From Nocardia sp. CY41 (GTDB lineage: Bacteria; Actinomycetota; Actinomycetes; Mycobacteriales; Mycobacteriaceae): DNA of 64,000 bases. Both the position numbers and the translations under genes were made by a program. The DNA is taken from positions 1 to 64,000 of the forward strand of contig NZ_VUOS01000019.1 of assembly GCF_009829325.1 (NCBI RefSeq), written 5' to 3'. The number at the start of each line of letters is the position of its first letter. Position 1 is the stretch's first letter. This document shows, in pieces, positions 17,368 through 25,508 of the stretch. A model generated the notes under the pieces. That model ran no database searches. It was not told where the DNA came from and worked only from the letters and a program-made list of their open reading frames with translations.

Positions 17368-18542
17368 ATCCTCCGCTGTGGCAATGGCTGGTGCGTCGCC
17401 GCGTCGCGGTCGCGAACTTCGGATCGGTCGTCGTGCTGATCGTCGGCGCGGCCTATCTCGGCGCCGAAGTCCTGCGCATCAATCCCTTGCCGAACGACTA
17501 CTCGGTGACGGTGGAGCTCCAGTCCTCGGGCGGACTGTCGGCGGGCAACGACGTCACATTCCGGGGTACCCGGGTGGGCAAGGTCCGCGAAGTGAAGGTG
17601 GCGGGCAGCGGCGTCGTGGCCGTCGCCGAGATCGACTCGTCGGCGAAGATCCCGGTGGGCGGGACGGTCGCCGTGGGCAGGCTGTCGGCAGCGGGCGAGC
17701 AATATCTCGACTTCCGTCCGAGTTCCGACACCGGTCCCTACCTCACCGACGGGGCGCTGGTGGAACGGTCCCAGACCACCGTCCCGGTCACGGTGCAGTC
17801 GGTGCTGACCAACCTCAGCGGCTTCATCGGGGGCCTGAACCCGGACCGGTTGAACGTCATCATCGACGAACTGGACAAGGCGCTGGCCGGCGGCCCCGAC
17901 CAGCTGCGGAACATGGTGTCCGGCATCAGCCGCGCCATGGCCGGGCTGAGCGACTTGCTTCCCCAGACACGGCAACTGATCGAGAACCTCGAAGTGATCG
18001 CGGAGACGACGTCGCACGCGCAGCCGGACCTCGCGACACTCACCCGCACCGGCGGGGTGTTGTTCGAGCAGCTGACCGCGGCGGACCAGGAACTCCGTCA
18101 TCTCCTGGACGAAGGGCCGGTCCAACTCCGCACACTCGGCGGCTTCGTGTCCCGCACCGAAGACCCGCTGACCAACCTGGTCACGAACTTCGTCGCCATC
18201 ACCAAGGCCGCCAAGCTGCGCGCACCGGCGATCGCGGCGCTGTTCCCAGCATTGCGGGTCGGGTCGCAGGCGCTGGGGATACCCGCCCACGACGATGCCT
18301 TCTACACACTGGTCGACATCTGGCCGCGGCCCACCTGTGAATACGACACCATCCCGCTGGTGCCTACGGACAAGATGACCGACACCAGGGTCCGGCTCTA
18401 CAACTACTGCGTCACCAACGATCCTGCCCTGCAGGTGCGCGGTTCGGCGAATGCGCCGCGCCCCGACATCCCGGACAACGGGTCCACCCGACCGCCGGGC
18501 GTCGGTGGCGATGAGCTGTCTCGCCCGGCCCCCGGCAACTAG
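17364..18542 (+). CDS. mceF: Mce family protein F
   Basis: The protein has 392 residues from GTG 17364, in a GTGA overlap with mceE and preceded by a strong AAGGAGGGG. N-terminal anchor FGSVVVLIVGAAYLGAEVL; MCE domain VELQSSGGLSAGNDVTFRGT then RVGKVREVKV; then helices and a disordered Pro-rich C-terminus. It is the sixth subunit and completes the mceA-F set. Paired cysteines in the C-terminal third (PTCEYDT, YNYCVT) suggest a disulfide outside the cytoplasm. Confidence 0.93.
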   Translation: MNPPLWQWLVRRRVAVANFGSVVVLIVGAAYLGAEVLRINPLPNDYSVTVELQSSGGLSAGNDVTFRGTRVGKVREVKVAGSGVVAVAEIDSSAKIPVGGTVAVGRLSAAGEQYLDFRPSSDTGPYLTDGALVERSQTTVPVTVQSVLTNLSGFIGGLNPDRLNVIIDELDKALAGGPDQLRNMVSGISRAMAGLSDLLPQTRQLIENLEVIAETTSHAQPDLATLTRTGGVLFEQLTAADQELRHLLDEGPVQLRTLGGFVSRTEDPLTNLVTNFVAITKAAKLRAPAIAALFPALRVGSQALGIPAHDDAFYTLVDIWPRPTCEYDTIPLVPTDKMTDTRVRLYNYCVTNDPALQVRGSANAPRPDIPDNGSTRPPGVGGDELSRPAPGN

Positions 18543-18551
18543 GAGATTCCG

Positions 18552-19259
18552 ATGAAGAGTGAATACGTCGATCCGGCCGCTGAAACCGACTCGTCCGCAA
18601 CCGAACCGGAAGAGCAGGCCGTCCCGGTGCAAGCCGGCTCCGGTGACCCGGCGGACGGGGACGGGGACGCCGACGCGGATCACGGCGTCACCGCCGGCTC
18701 CGAAGCCGCGAAAGTCCCCGGCCGGTGGGAAAGGCTGCGCCGCCTGCCGATCGGACGCCCCGCGCCGATCGTGCTGCGCTCGGCGGCAGCGGTCCTTGTG
18801 GGCGTATCGGTGGCGTCGGCCGGTTACTGGTATGTGCAGGCCGCCAACAGCAAGGATCTGCTGGCGGCCCACGAGGATGCACGCGCCGCGGCCTGCCGCT
18901 ACGCGCCCATACTGGCGAACTACGACTCGAAGAACCTCGACGCGTACTTCACCGCTGTCGGTGACGGCGCCACCGGCGACTGGAAGAAACAGTTCGAGTC
19001 CACCAGCACCGAACTGCGTGCGGTGCTCGGGGAGGGGCAGGTCACCTCGGCCGCGCGCGACGTGCAATGCGCGATCCGCGCCGGTGACGAGCACTCCGCC
19101 GAAGCGATCGTGGTCATCGGCCAGACCATCACCAGTCTCGGCACCAAGGGCAAGCCCGCGCCGGGGCAGCTGTCGATGGTGATGCGCCTGGAGAAGGTCG
19201 GGGACCGGTGGTTGGTGAACAAGGTGAACTCGCCGTTGACGTCGCCTGCACAGCCCTGA
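18552..19259 (+). CDS. Mce-associated membrane protein (Mas)
   Basis: The protein has 235 residues. A long acidic N-terminal cytoplasmic tail (residues 1-55, rich in D, E, G and P) is followed by one membrane helix (IVLRSAAAVLVGVSVASAGY). An extracytoplasmic NTF2/VirB8-like domain ends in KVGDRWLVNKVNSPL, the usual end of Mas proteins. Mas proteins stabilise Mce complexes. The gene follows mceF by nine bases with AGGAG as ribosome binding site. Only one mas gene is present, whereas many mce operons carry two or more. Confidence 0.88.
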   Translation: MKSEYVDPAAETDSSATEPEEQAVPVQAGSGDPADGDGDADADHGVTAGSEAAKVPGRWERLRRLPIGRPAPIVLRSAAAVLVGVSVASAGYWYVQAANSKDLLAAHEDARAAACRYAPILANYDSKNLDAYFTAVGDGATGDWKKQFESTSTELRAVLGEGQVTSAARDVQCAIRAGDEHSAEAIVVIGQTITSLGTKGKPAPGQLSMVMRLEKVGDRWLVNKVNSPLTSPAQP

Positions 19260-19353
19260 ACGCGTACGCGGTTCGCCATATAGAAGGAATTTCAATAAAC
19301 ATATGATTGTTGATGGGGGAGACTGTAATTGCTAGTAAAGCCATTATAGAGAC

Positions 19354-19381
19354 TTGTACAACCCGGCGAGTTGGATAGAAT
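19354..19381 (+). promoter_or_regulatory. Possible promoter for the MpaB-like gene
   Basis: TTGTAC (19354-19359) and TAGAAT (19376-19381) are separated by 16 bp in an unusually AT-rich stretch (19280-19400), 139 bp upstream of the oxygenase start. The fit to a vegetative -35/-10 is fair; this is inference from sequence only. Confidence 0.33.
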
Positions 19382-19519
19382 ACTCAATAACATAAGTCAG
19401 AGGTGGCCCACCCGGTCATCGAACGCGGGGGAGTCCGGAGAAGGCGGCGTCCGGCTGACGTCGACCCGGCTGATTCGCCTCGTCGTTCGACGTGTGAACG
19501 CAGATGGAAGGACATCCCG

Positions 19520-20428
19520 ATGACCGCAGTCGCTCATCAACCCGATCACGACCACGGAGTGCCGCTGACCAAGGATCGCACCCGCATCGGTATCAGCGTG
19601 ACGCATCGGCCGTTCACCAAGCGGCCGATCAAACTGACCGACGCGCTGGATTTCTGGTCGTTCGCCGGCGCCGCGGCGAACGTGGTCATGCAGATGGCCC
19701 GGCCCGGTGTCGGTTACGGTGTGGCCGAGAGCAAGGTGGAATCGGGCTCGCTGATGAAGCATCCGTGGAAACGCGCGCGTACCACCACGCAATATCTCGC
19801 GGTCGCCATCCTCGGCACCGACGAAGAGCGCAAGGCATATCGCGAGGCGGTGAATGTGGCGCACCGGCAGGTGCATTCGGCCCCGGGCGCCCCGGTCGAG
19901 TACAACGCCTTCGACCGCAATCTCCAATTGTGGGTCGCCGCCTGCCTGTACATCGGATTCGAAGACACCTATCAGCTGCTGCACGGAAGAATGAACGACG
20001 CGCAGGCCGAGGCGTTCTACACCTCCTCGTCCACACTTGGCACCACCCTGCAGGTAACCGAGGACATGTGGCCCGCCACCCGGGCCGAATTCGACGAATA
20101 TTGGAACGCCGCCTGCGAGCAGGTCGTGCTGGACGACTACGTCCGAGGCTACCTCGAAGCCTTGCTCGAGCTTCGTATGATCCACTGGTACCTGCGGCTG
20201 CCTTTCCGGAACCTGCTGCGATTCCTCACCATCGGATTCCTGGCCCCGATCTTCCGGGAACAACTCCGGGTCGAGTGGACCGCCGCCGACCAGCGGCGTT
20301 TCGAGCATCTTTTCGTGTTCGTCTCATTCGTCAACCGCTTCATTCCGCGCTTCGTCCGCCATGGCGGATCGCACGCGCTGATGGTCGACCTGCGCCGGCG
20401 CATCCGGAAGCAGAAAAACCTGATCTGA
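19520..20428 (+). CDS. Oxygenase MpaB family protein (DUF2236)
   Basis: The 302-residue protein starts at ATG 19520, behind GGAAGGA, and opens MTAVAHQPDHDHGV. DUF2236/MpaB-like landmarks include a region with WSFAGAAANVVMQMARPGVG, the HRQVH histidines, YNAFDRNLQLWVAACLYIGFE and, further on, a Q-V-T-E-D-M-W-P segment. The family includes the latex-clearing oxygenase Lcp and fungal MpaB, haem or iron enzymes that cleave isoprenoid chains. In mycolate actinomycetes such genes often lie near lipid or sterol uptake genes. This one follows the mce operon with its own putative promoter. The substrate is unknown. Confidence 0.82.
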   Translation: MTAVAHQPDHDHGVPLTKDRTRIGISVTHRPFTKRPIKLTDALDFWSFAGAAANVVMQMARPGVGYGVAESKVESGSLMKHPWKRARTTTQYLAVAILGTDEERKAYREAVNVAHRQVHSAPGAPVEYNAFDRNLQLWVAACLYIGFEDTYQLLHGRMNDAQAEAFYTSSSTLGTTLQVTEDMWPATRAEFDEYWNAACEQVVLDDYVRGYLEALLELRMIHWYLRLPFRNLLRFLTIGFLAPIFREQLRVEWTAADQRRFEHLFVFVSFVNRFIPRFVRHGGSHALMVDLRRRIRKQKNLI

Positions 20429-20551
20429 GCAGTTGCTCGCTAAACCGTTCGGCCACTGCGGCACTGGGATTTGGCGATTTCGCGCGCCACCCGGTACATT
20501 CGTCTTGTCAAGCTACCGAGCGATCGGTGGACAGGCACGAATACCCCCGAG

Positions 20552-20587
20552 CGAGCCCCGAACCGATGCAGACCGGTTCGGGGCTCG
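20552..20587. terminator. Strong hairpin between convergent genes
   Basis: Perfect 14-bp arms CGAGCCCCGAACCG (20552-20565) and CGGTTCGGGGCTCG (20574-20587) enclose an 8-base loop, followed by GTTGGTTCCTG on the plus strand. It lies between the MpaB-like gene and the convergent small gene at 20710, so it can terminate both units. Confidence 0.8.
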
Positions 20588-20709
20588 GTTGGTTCCTGTG
20601 GTCTTCGAGTGATCCGGGCGTGCGCGGGTGACGGCCCCAACGCTGTCGAGCCGCCGTCATCGTGTCTCGTATGACCGCCCGTTCCCTGCCGGAGGAGCGG
20701 CCGAAGGAA

Positions 20710-20862
20710 TCAGTCCGGTGGTTCCTGCGCCTCGTCGGTGGTCAGTTCCGGAGCTATCTCCCGAGTCGCCATTCCGCCGTGGCGGTCCTGATCGGTCGGG
20801 CCCGGCCTGCCTCCCTTGGGCTCGTCGGTCTTCTCGTCGTCCCTGTCTTTCTCGCGTGCCAT
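20710..20862 (-). CDS. Small charged hypothetical protein (50 residues)
   Basis: Starting at ATG 20862 with an excellent GAAAGGGG ribosome binding site, the ORF reads MAREKDRDDEKTDEPKGGRP and continues with GPTDQDRHGG and an acidic tail to TGA 20710. It is very hydrophilic and probably disordered. The good ribosome binding site and sensible composition argue for a real gene. It lies 100 bp downstream of the PAS-ANTAR regulator on the same strand and may share its transcript. No family recognised. Confidence 0.62.
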   Translation of the reverse strand: MAREKDRDDEKTDEPKGGRPGPTDQDRHGGMATREIAPELTTDEAQEPPD

Positions 20863-20961
20863 GACAAACCCCTTTCTCGTGGCTTCGATCTACCCGCCGC
20901 GGTCCACTTCACACTTCGTCCGCTTCGTCGCGGTCACGGGATAGCAGCCCGGCGTGGCCGG

Positions 20962-21615
20962 TCAACGGCGACGTTCGTGCAAGGTGAGCAGTACGTGGTC
21001 GAAGCGGGTGCGCGTGTGCACTCCGGCGCCGCCGAAATCGGTCAGCGCCGCGACCAATTCCTCGGCCAAGACACGCAATTTCGTGTTCGTTTCTTGCGAC
21101 CGCCAAATCAGCACACGAAAAGCTTGATCGGCCGAGATCCCGTACACCAGCATCAGAGCGCCCTTCGCCTGCTCGATCACCTCACGCGCGGCGACCATTT
21201 CCGGCAGCGTCTCATCGATGATTTCCTGGCGCTCCTCATCGACGGTGTCGGTGACATCGATATAGAAGCCCGCCGTGCCGACCACCGCACCGGTGGAATC
21301 ACGCATCTGGTCGCTCACCACCAGCACGTGGTGCACCACCCCTTCGGTATCGATGATGCGGTGGCGGCCGCTGAAAGGCAGCCCGGTCCGCACAGTCGTG
21401 GCCAGGGTGTCGGCGACCTCGGCTCGATCGTCGGGATGTTTGTGCGCCAACAGCAACTCCGTCGTGGGCGTCACCTCGCCCGGCGCGTAACCATGCAGGG
21501 CCGCGACCTCGTGCGACCATTCCCAGCGTTGATCGGCGAACCAGAACTGGAAACGTCCGGTCCGCTTCGAGAGTGGGACCGTGGGCGCCGGTCCCGATGG
21601 CGCGTTGTCGTTCAC
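20962..21615 (-). CDS. PAS and ANTAR domain-containing RNA-binding antiterminator
   Basis: The protein has 217 residues. An N-terminal PAS fold runs over about residues 18-125 (FQFWFADQRWEWSHEVAALH, then GYAPGEVTPT, then HPDDRAEV), including the PAC segment VGTAGFYIDVTDTV. An ANTAR domain covers about residues 140-200 (AREVIEQAKGALMLVYGISA, then AFRVLIWRSQETNTKLR). ANTAR proteins bind paired RNA hairpins and prevent termination; the PAS domain would be the sensor. It is divergent from the small membrane gene at 21730. The target RNA is not evident in the window. Confidence 0.9.
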   Translation of the reverse strand: MNDNAPSGPAPTVPLSKRTGRFQFWFADQRWEWSHEVAALHGYAPGEVTPTTELLLAHKHPDDRAEVADTLATTVRTGLPFSGRHRIIDTEGVVHHVLVVSDQMRDSTGAVVGTAGFYIDVTDTVDEERQEIIDETLPEMVAAREVIEQAKGALMLVYGISADQAFRVLIWRSQETNTKLRVLAEELVAALTDFGGAGVHTRTRFDHVLLTLHERRR

Positions 21616-21729
21616 GGCCTCTGCATTCCCCGCCGCCGGGCCGGTATGCGCCAGTACCGCACCGGTGGGCCGTGAACCGCCTCACCGAGCCGCCCCCTCC
21701 GCACTCCTGCCGCGAATATTGCGGCGAAG

Positions 21730-21993
21730 ATGCGGCAAAGGCCCGAAACTGCCCAGCGGGCCGCCTTCGGCTTCGTGCACATCGTCTTCGGCAGCTGGTT
21801 CTCGGTCATCGCCAGCGATTTCGGCAGCTGGATCTTCGCGTCCCGGTACGTGCGGACCCGGTCGCTGTTCACCGGTTCGGTGGAGCACTCGGTCTACGGG
21901 ATTCTCGTCTTCACCGTCGGACTGGGCCGGTACTTCTCGCACGGTCCCGTGCCTGAGACTCCGGTCCGGGCGATCGCCCCGGCACCGGCGTGA
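21730..21993 (+). CDS. Hypothetical small membrane protein
   Basis: The protein has 87 residues, with uniformly G/C third positions. Two hydrophobic stretches (FGFVHIVFGSWFSVIASDFG and VYGILVFTVGLGRYF) suggest a small integral membrane protein. The C-terminus is Pro-rich. The ribosome binding site is weak (GGCGAAG directly before ATG). It lies between the divergent PAS-ANTAR gene and the APC permease, 66 bp ahead of the latter, and may be co-transcribed with it. No family recognised. Confidence 0.5.
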   Translation: MRQRPETAQRAAFGFVHIVFGSWFSVIASDFGSWIFASRYVRTRSLFTGSVEHSVYGILVFTVGLGRYFSHGPVPETPVRAIAPAPA

Positions 21994-22059
21994 GGATGAT
22001 CGCAACCCGGTGCGGTCGCCGACGGCTTCGGCGCCGATCACGCGGGTATCCGCCGCTTC

Positions 22060-23388
22060 GTGGTGGATTCTCTGCGACGGGCCGTGAGCACGCCCCTGCT
22101 GTATTTCTTCATCCTCGGTGACATCCTGGGCGCGGGCATCTATGTGCTGGTCGGGTCCATCGCGGGGGAGTCCGGCGGCGCGGTCTGGTTGCCTCTGCTG
22201 GTGGCGCTCGGTCTCGCCTGCCTCACCGCGGGCTCCTATGCCGAGTTGGCGACCAAGTACCCCAAGGCAGGCGGCTCGGCCCACTACGCAGGCCGTGCGC
22301 TCGGGCCCGCGGCCGGATCCCTCGTCGGTTTCTGCATGCTCGCCGCCGGTGTCGTGTCGGTGGCGGCGCTGAGCAGGGCTTTCGCCGCGGGCTACCTACG
22401 CGCCCTGGTGACGTTGCCGACCGCGGTCGTTGTCGTGGTGTTCCTCACCACGCTGGCATTGCTCAACGTCTACGGGATCAAGGAGTCGCTGCGCGCCAAC
22501 GTGGCCGCGACACTGGTCGAAGTCGGCGGGCTCGTTGTCGTGATCGGGCTCGGGGCGTGGGTGATCTTCCGAGGAGACGCCGACCCGGGCCGGCTCACCG
22601 AGGTGGGGACGGCGGAGCGCGGCGTTGTCGGCGCGACCCTCGCGGGCGCCGTCTTGGCCTTCTACTCTTTCGTCGGGTTCGAGACCTCGGTGAATCTGGC
22701 GGAGGAAGTCACCGAGCCGCGCAGGTCCTATCCGCGCGCGCTCTTCGGGGCGCTGCTCACCGCCGGTGGCGTGTATCTGCTCATCGGGTCGGTGGCCGGT
22801 GCGGTGGTGCCCACCGAGCGCCTGGCGAACTCGAGCGGGCCGCTCCTGGAAGTGGTGCGCTCGGCCGGAGGCGTTCCGGACGAGTTGTTCGCGGTGGTCG
22901 CCTTGGTCGCCGTGGCGAACGGAGCCCTGCTGACCGGGATCATGTCCTCGCGGTTGGCCTACGGCATGGCTCGCGAGGGACTGCTGCCGCGGGCGCTGGG
23001 CCGGGTGTTGCCGGGCCGCCGGACGCCGTGGGTGGCGATCGTGGTGACAACGGTCGTGTCGTTGCTGCTCGCACTGACCGGCGAGGTGGCCGCACTGGCC
23101 GAGACGTTGGTGCTGTTGTTGCTGGTCGTCTTCGCGGCGGTCAACGTGTCGGTGTTGATCCTGCGGCGGGAGCCGCACGAAGGGGAACATTTCCGGGTGC
23201 CCGTGGTGGCGCCGTGGCTGGGTCTGATCTCCTGCCTGTTCCTGTTCACCCGGATCGACGCGGAGGTGTGGTTGCGCGGTTCGATCCTGATCGGGGTCGG
23301 CGTGCTGTTCGCGGCCGCGAACGCGGTGCGTGCACGTCTTGCGCAGCCGGACGGTCGCAGCGCCTCCCCGGCCGGGCGCGGAGCGTGA
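22060..23388 (+). CDS. APC family amino-acid permease
   Basis: The protein has 442 residues and about 12 membrane helices. The first helix LLYFFILGDILGAGIYVLVG contains the G-x-G-I motif used for substrate binding in the amino acid-polyamine-organocation superfamily. AYAELATKYPKAGG-like sequence (SYAELATKYPKAGGSAHYAG) and FYSFVGFETSVNLAEEVTEP in helix 6 are also typical. The start is GTG 22060; no clear Shine-Dalgarno is visible, and an upstream start in the same frame cannot be excluded. The substrate cannot be told. Confidence 0.9.
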   Translation: MVDSLRRAVSTPLLYFFILGDILGAGIYVLVGSIAGESGGAVWLPLLVALGLACLTAGSYAELATKYPKAGGSAHYAGRALGPAAGSLVGFCMLAAGVVSVAALSRAFAAGYLRALVTLPTAVVVVVFLTTLALLNVYGIKESLRANVAATLVEVGGLVVVIGLGAWVIFRGDADPGRLTEVGTAERGVVGATLAGAVLAFYSFVGFETSVNLAEEVTEPRRSYPRALFGALLTAGGVYLLIGSVAGAVVPTERLANSSGPLLEVVRSAGGVPDELFAVVALVAVANGALLTGIMSSRLAYGMAREGLLPRALGRVLPGRRTPWVAIVVTTVVSLLLALTGEVAALAETLVLLLLVVFAAVNVSVLILRREPHEGEHFRVPVVAPWLGLISCLFLFTRIDAEVWLRGSILIGVGVLFAAANAVRARLAQPDGRSASPAGRGA

Positions 23389-23455
23389 CGATTCGCTCTC
23401 CATTGCGCGTCGACAGGACCATGTCCTTGCACCGGTATGAGCCCGGTGGTACACA

Positions 23456-23481
23456 AAATCTATGACGACTTAGTTAGATTT
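23456..23481. repeat. Inverted repeat AAATCTA/TAGATTT
   Basis: Seven-base perfect arms at 23456-23462 and 23475-23481 are separated by 12 bases, in the gap between the APC permease and the PPOX-fold gene. It is AT-rich, so it is more like an operator than a rho-independent terminator. Confidence 0.35.
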
Positions 23482-23608
23482 CCTCCTGAGAAAACGGCAG
23501 CCCGGGTGTGAATCCAGCTGCCGGATCCGCGGCGCCGCAGCGCCGATCGCAGTACGGAGATCGAATCGGTAATCCCTGAAGTAGCAACTGGCCTGGAGGT
23601 TCCACGCA

Positions 23609-24154
23609 ATGACATACCCCGCGCACGGTGTTTCGCCGCTCGGTAGCGCAGTCCACGGTCACAACCCGCGGCACGACAGTACACGCGCAGCGGCGCACCG
23701 CGGTCTCGCCGTACCGGACCGTCCCAGCGAATGGCACCCGGGGATGCTGTGGTGGGACGCGGGCACAGTTCTGGTGACATATCCGCAGCCGCAGGGCGGC
23801 GGACACTGGAACACCGTGCCGCACCTGGTGTTGCCGGTCGGTCACGGGCGTCTGGCCTTCCGGATCTCGTCGCATTCGAGCGAAGCGCGGCATCTGGACG
23901 GCGACCGCCGGGTCATCGTGCAAGCCGCGGACTGGCGGGGCGAGCCGGCCCTCGGGTCGCGACAGCATCAAGGCACCGCCGAATTGCTGCGGACCGGTCC
24001 GCTGTTCGATCAGGTGCGAACCGGTATGCAGGTCAAATATGGCAAACGGGTCGGCTTGGCGCGGCTGACCCACCGATTGGCCATGGGTGCGGCTCCCTAT
24101 GGCGACATCGTGGTCGTGGTCACGGTGCACGAAAACCGGGCTCTCGGCGTGTGA
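23609..24154 (+). CDS. Pyridoxamine 5'-phosphate oxidase-fold (PPOX) family protein
   Basis: The protein has 181 residues, with GGAGG ahead of ATG 23609. It has a split beta-barrel pattern: GTVLVTYPQPQGGGHWNTVP, HLVLPVGHGRLAFRI, RHLDGDRRVIVQAAD and QGTAELL. This matches PPOX-class flavin/F420-binding proteins, which reduce or bind flavin-like cofactors. It is followed 215 bp later by an F420-type LLM oxidoreductase, so an F420-related role is plausible but not shown. The first 40 residues look disordered. Confidence 0.65.
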   Translation: MTYPAHGVSPLGSAVHGHNPRHDSTRAAAHRGLAVPDRPSEWHPGMLWWDAGTVLVTYPQPQGGGHWNTVPHLVLPVGHGRLAFRISSHSSEARHLDGDRRVIVQAADWRGEPALGSRQHQGTAELLRTGPLFDQVRTGMQVKYGKRVGLARLTHRLAMGAAPYGDIVVVVTVHENRALGV

Positions 24155-24369
24155 GTTCGCGCTCGGATCACCGTCGCGTCACGGCTCGCCCTCGGCGCCG
24201 GCCCGGCTGCCGAGGGCGAACGAGGAATTGGTGGCAGGTTCGACCGGCACCGAATTCGCGGGACGTACGCATGGAATCCGGTCGTACTGGACATGTGCGC
24301 GGAGTGCTGTCCATACGATGGGGTCGTGTCGCGGAAGCCGTGACGCACCGAGGGCCGACGGAGGTCGAT

Positions 24370-25434
24370 GTGAAGGTCCATCTGCAGGTCACCGGAGCGC
24401 CGCGGCAGGTCGCGACCGACGCGCGGGAACTGGCCGAAACCGGGGCCGACGGACTGTTCACCTTCGAGGGCCCGCACGATGTGTTCTTCCCTCTCGTCGT
24501 CGCGGCCGGTGCGACCCCCATGGAGTTGATGACGAACGTGGCGATCGCCGGGCCGCGCAGCCCGATGCATCTCGCGCACGCGGCCTACGACCTGCAGGTA
24601 TACAGCGAGGGGCGGTTCCGGCTGGGGTTGGGCTCGCAGATCCGCGCCCACATCGAGAAGCGCTACGGCAGCACGTGGGGCGCACCCGCGGAGCGTACGG
24701 CGGAAAGCGTGGCGGCGGTGCGAGAGATCCTCGCCGCATGGGAAGGCCGGGCTCCGTTGAACTTTCGTGGCAAGTACTTCACGCACACCCTGATGCCGCC
24801 CACTTTCGATCCCGGCCCGAACCCGTTCGGGCCACCGCCGGTGCTGATGGGCGCGCTCGGACCGGTGATGACCCGCAAGGCCGCCGAGGTCGCCGACGGG
24901 CTGCTGGTGATGCCGTTCAACAGCGCGCGCCACTTCACCGAGCGCACGCTGCCCGCGCTCACCGAGGGTCTGCGCCGTTCCGGCCGGACCGCGGACGATT
25001 TCCCGGTGACCGCTCAGGTCATGGTCGCACTCGGACGCACCGAGGAAGCGCTGGCTGCCGCGATCGGTGGGGTGGGCGCCCTGATCGCGTTCTACGGGTC
25101 GACTCCCGCCTATCGTCCGGTTCTCGAGGTCGAGGGATGGGCACAGGTGCACTCCCGGCTCAACGCGTTGTCCAAGGCGGGCGGTTTCGCCGAGATGCGG
25201 GCGTTGGTCACCGACGAGATGGTCCGCACGATCGGAGTGGTCGGGGCTCCGGAAGAGTGCGCGGCGCAGATCGCCACCCGCTTCGGCGCCGGCATCGAGG
25301 AGGTGTGCTGCTATTTCCCTGGCTACACACCGGATATGGAGGATGTCGCCGACTTGGTGGACGCGTTGCACGAGCACCGGGACGCAACCGCGCCCGCTGG
25401 GGTGCGCAGCAACAACGTTCGCCCGCGAAGGTAG
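24370..25434 (+). CDS. LLM class F420-dependent oxidoreductase
   Basis: The 354-residue protein starts at GTG 24370 (VKVHLQVTGAPRQVA), five bases after GGAGG. A luciferase-like TIM barrel is evident: ADGLFTFEGPHDVFFPLVVA, ELMTNVAIAGPRSPMHLAHA, then RFRLGLGSQIRAHIEKRYG and GKYFTHTLMPPTFDPGPNPF. The GLGSQIRAHIEKRYG block is characteristic of the F420-dependent subgroup. These enzymes move hydride between F420H2 and diverse substrates. The substrate here is unknown. It ends 74 bp before the sulfatase and may share its transcript. Confidence 0.87.
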   Translation: MKVHLQVTGAPRQVATDARELAETGADGLFTFEGPHDVFFPLVVAAGATPMELMTNVAIAGPRSPMHLAHAAYDLQVYSEGRFRLGLGSQIRAHIEKRYGSTWGAPAERTAESVAAVREILAAWEGRAPLNFRGKYFTHTLMPPTFDPGPNPFGPPPVLMGALGPVMTRKAAEVADGLLVMPFNSARHFTERTLPALTEGLRRSGRTADDFPVTAQVMVALGRTEEALAAAIGGVGALIAFYGSTPAYRPVLEVEGWAQVHSRLNALSKAGGFAEMRALVTDEMVRTIGVVGAPEECAAQIATRFGAGIEEVCCYFPGYTPDMEDVADLVDALHEHRDATAPAGVRSNNVRPRR

Positions 25435-25508
25435 CACAACACCGGACCACCCGGTCACTCGTTCGGCGCAGGGTGCGTGAAAGAGTAGTGAGCAGGGGAT
25501 CGGCCGGC

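Noticed and set aside
17196..19295. 699-codon minus-strand ORF opposite mceF and the mas gene
   Set aside because: It spans two well-supported plus-strand genes and has typical shadow composition.
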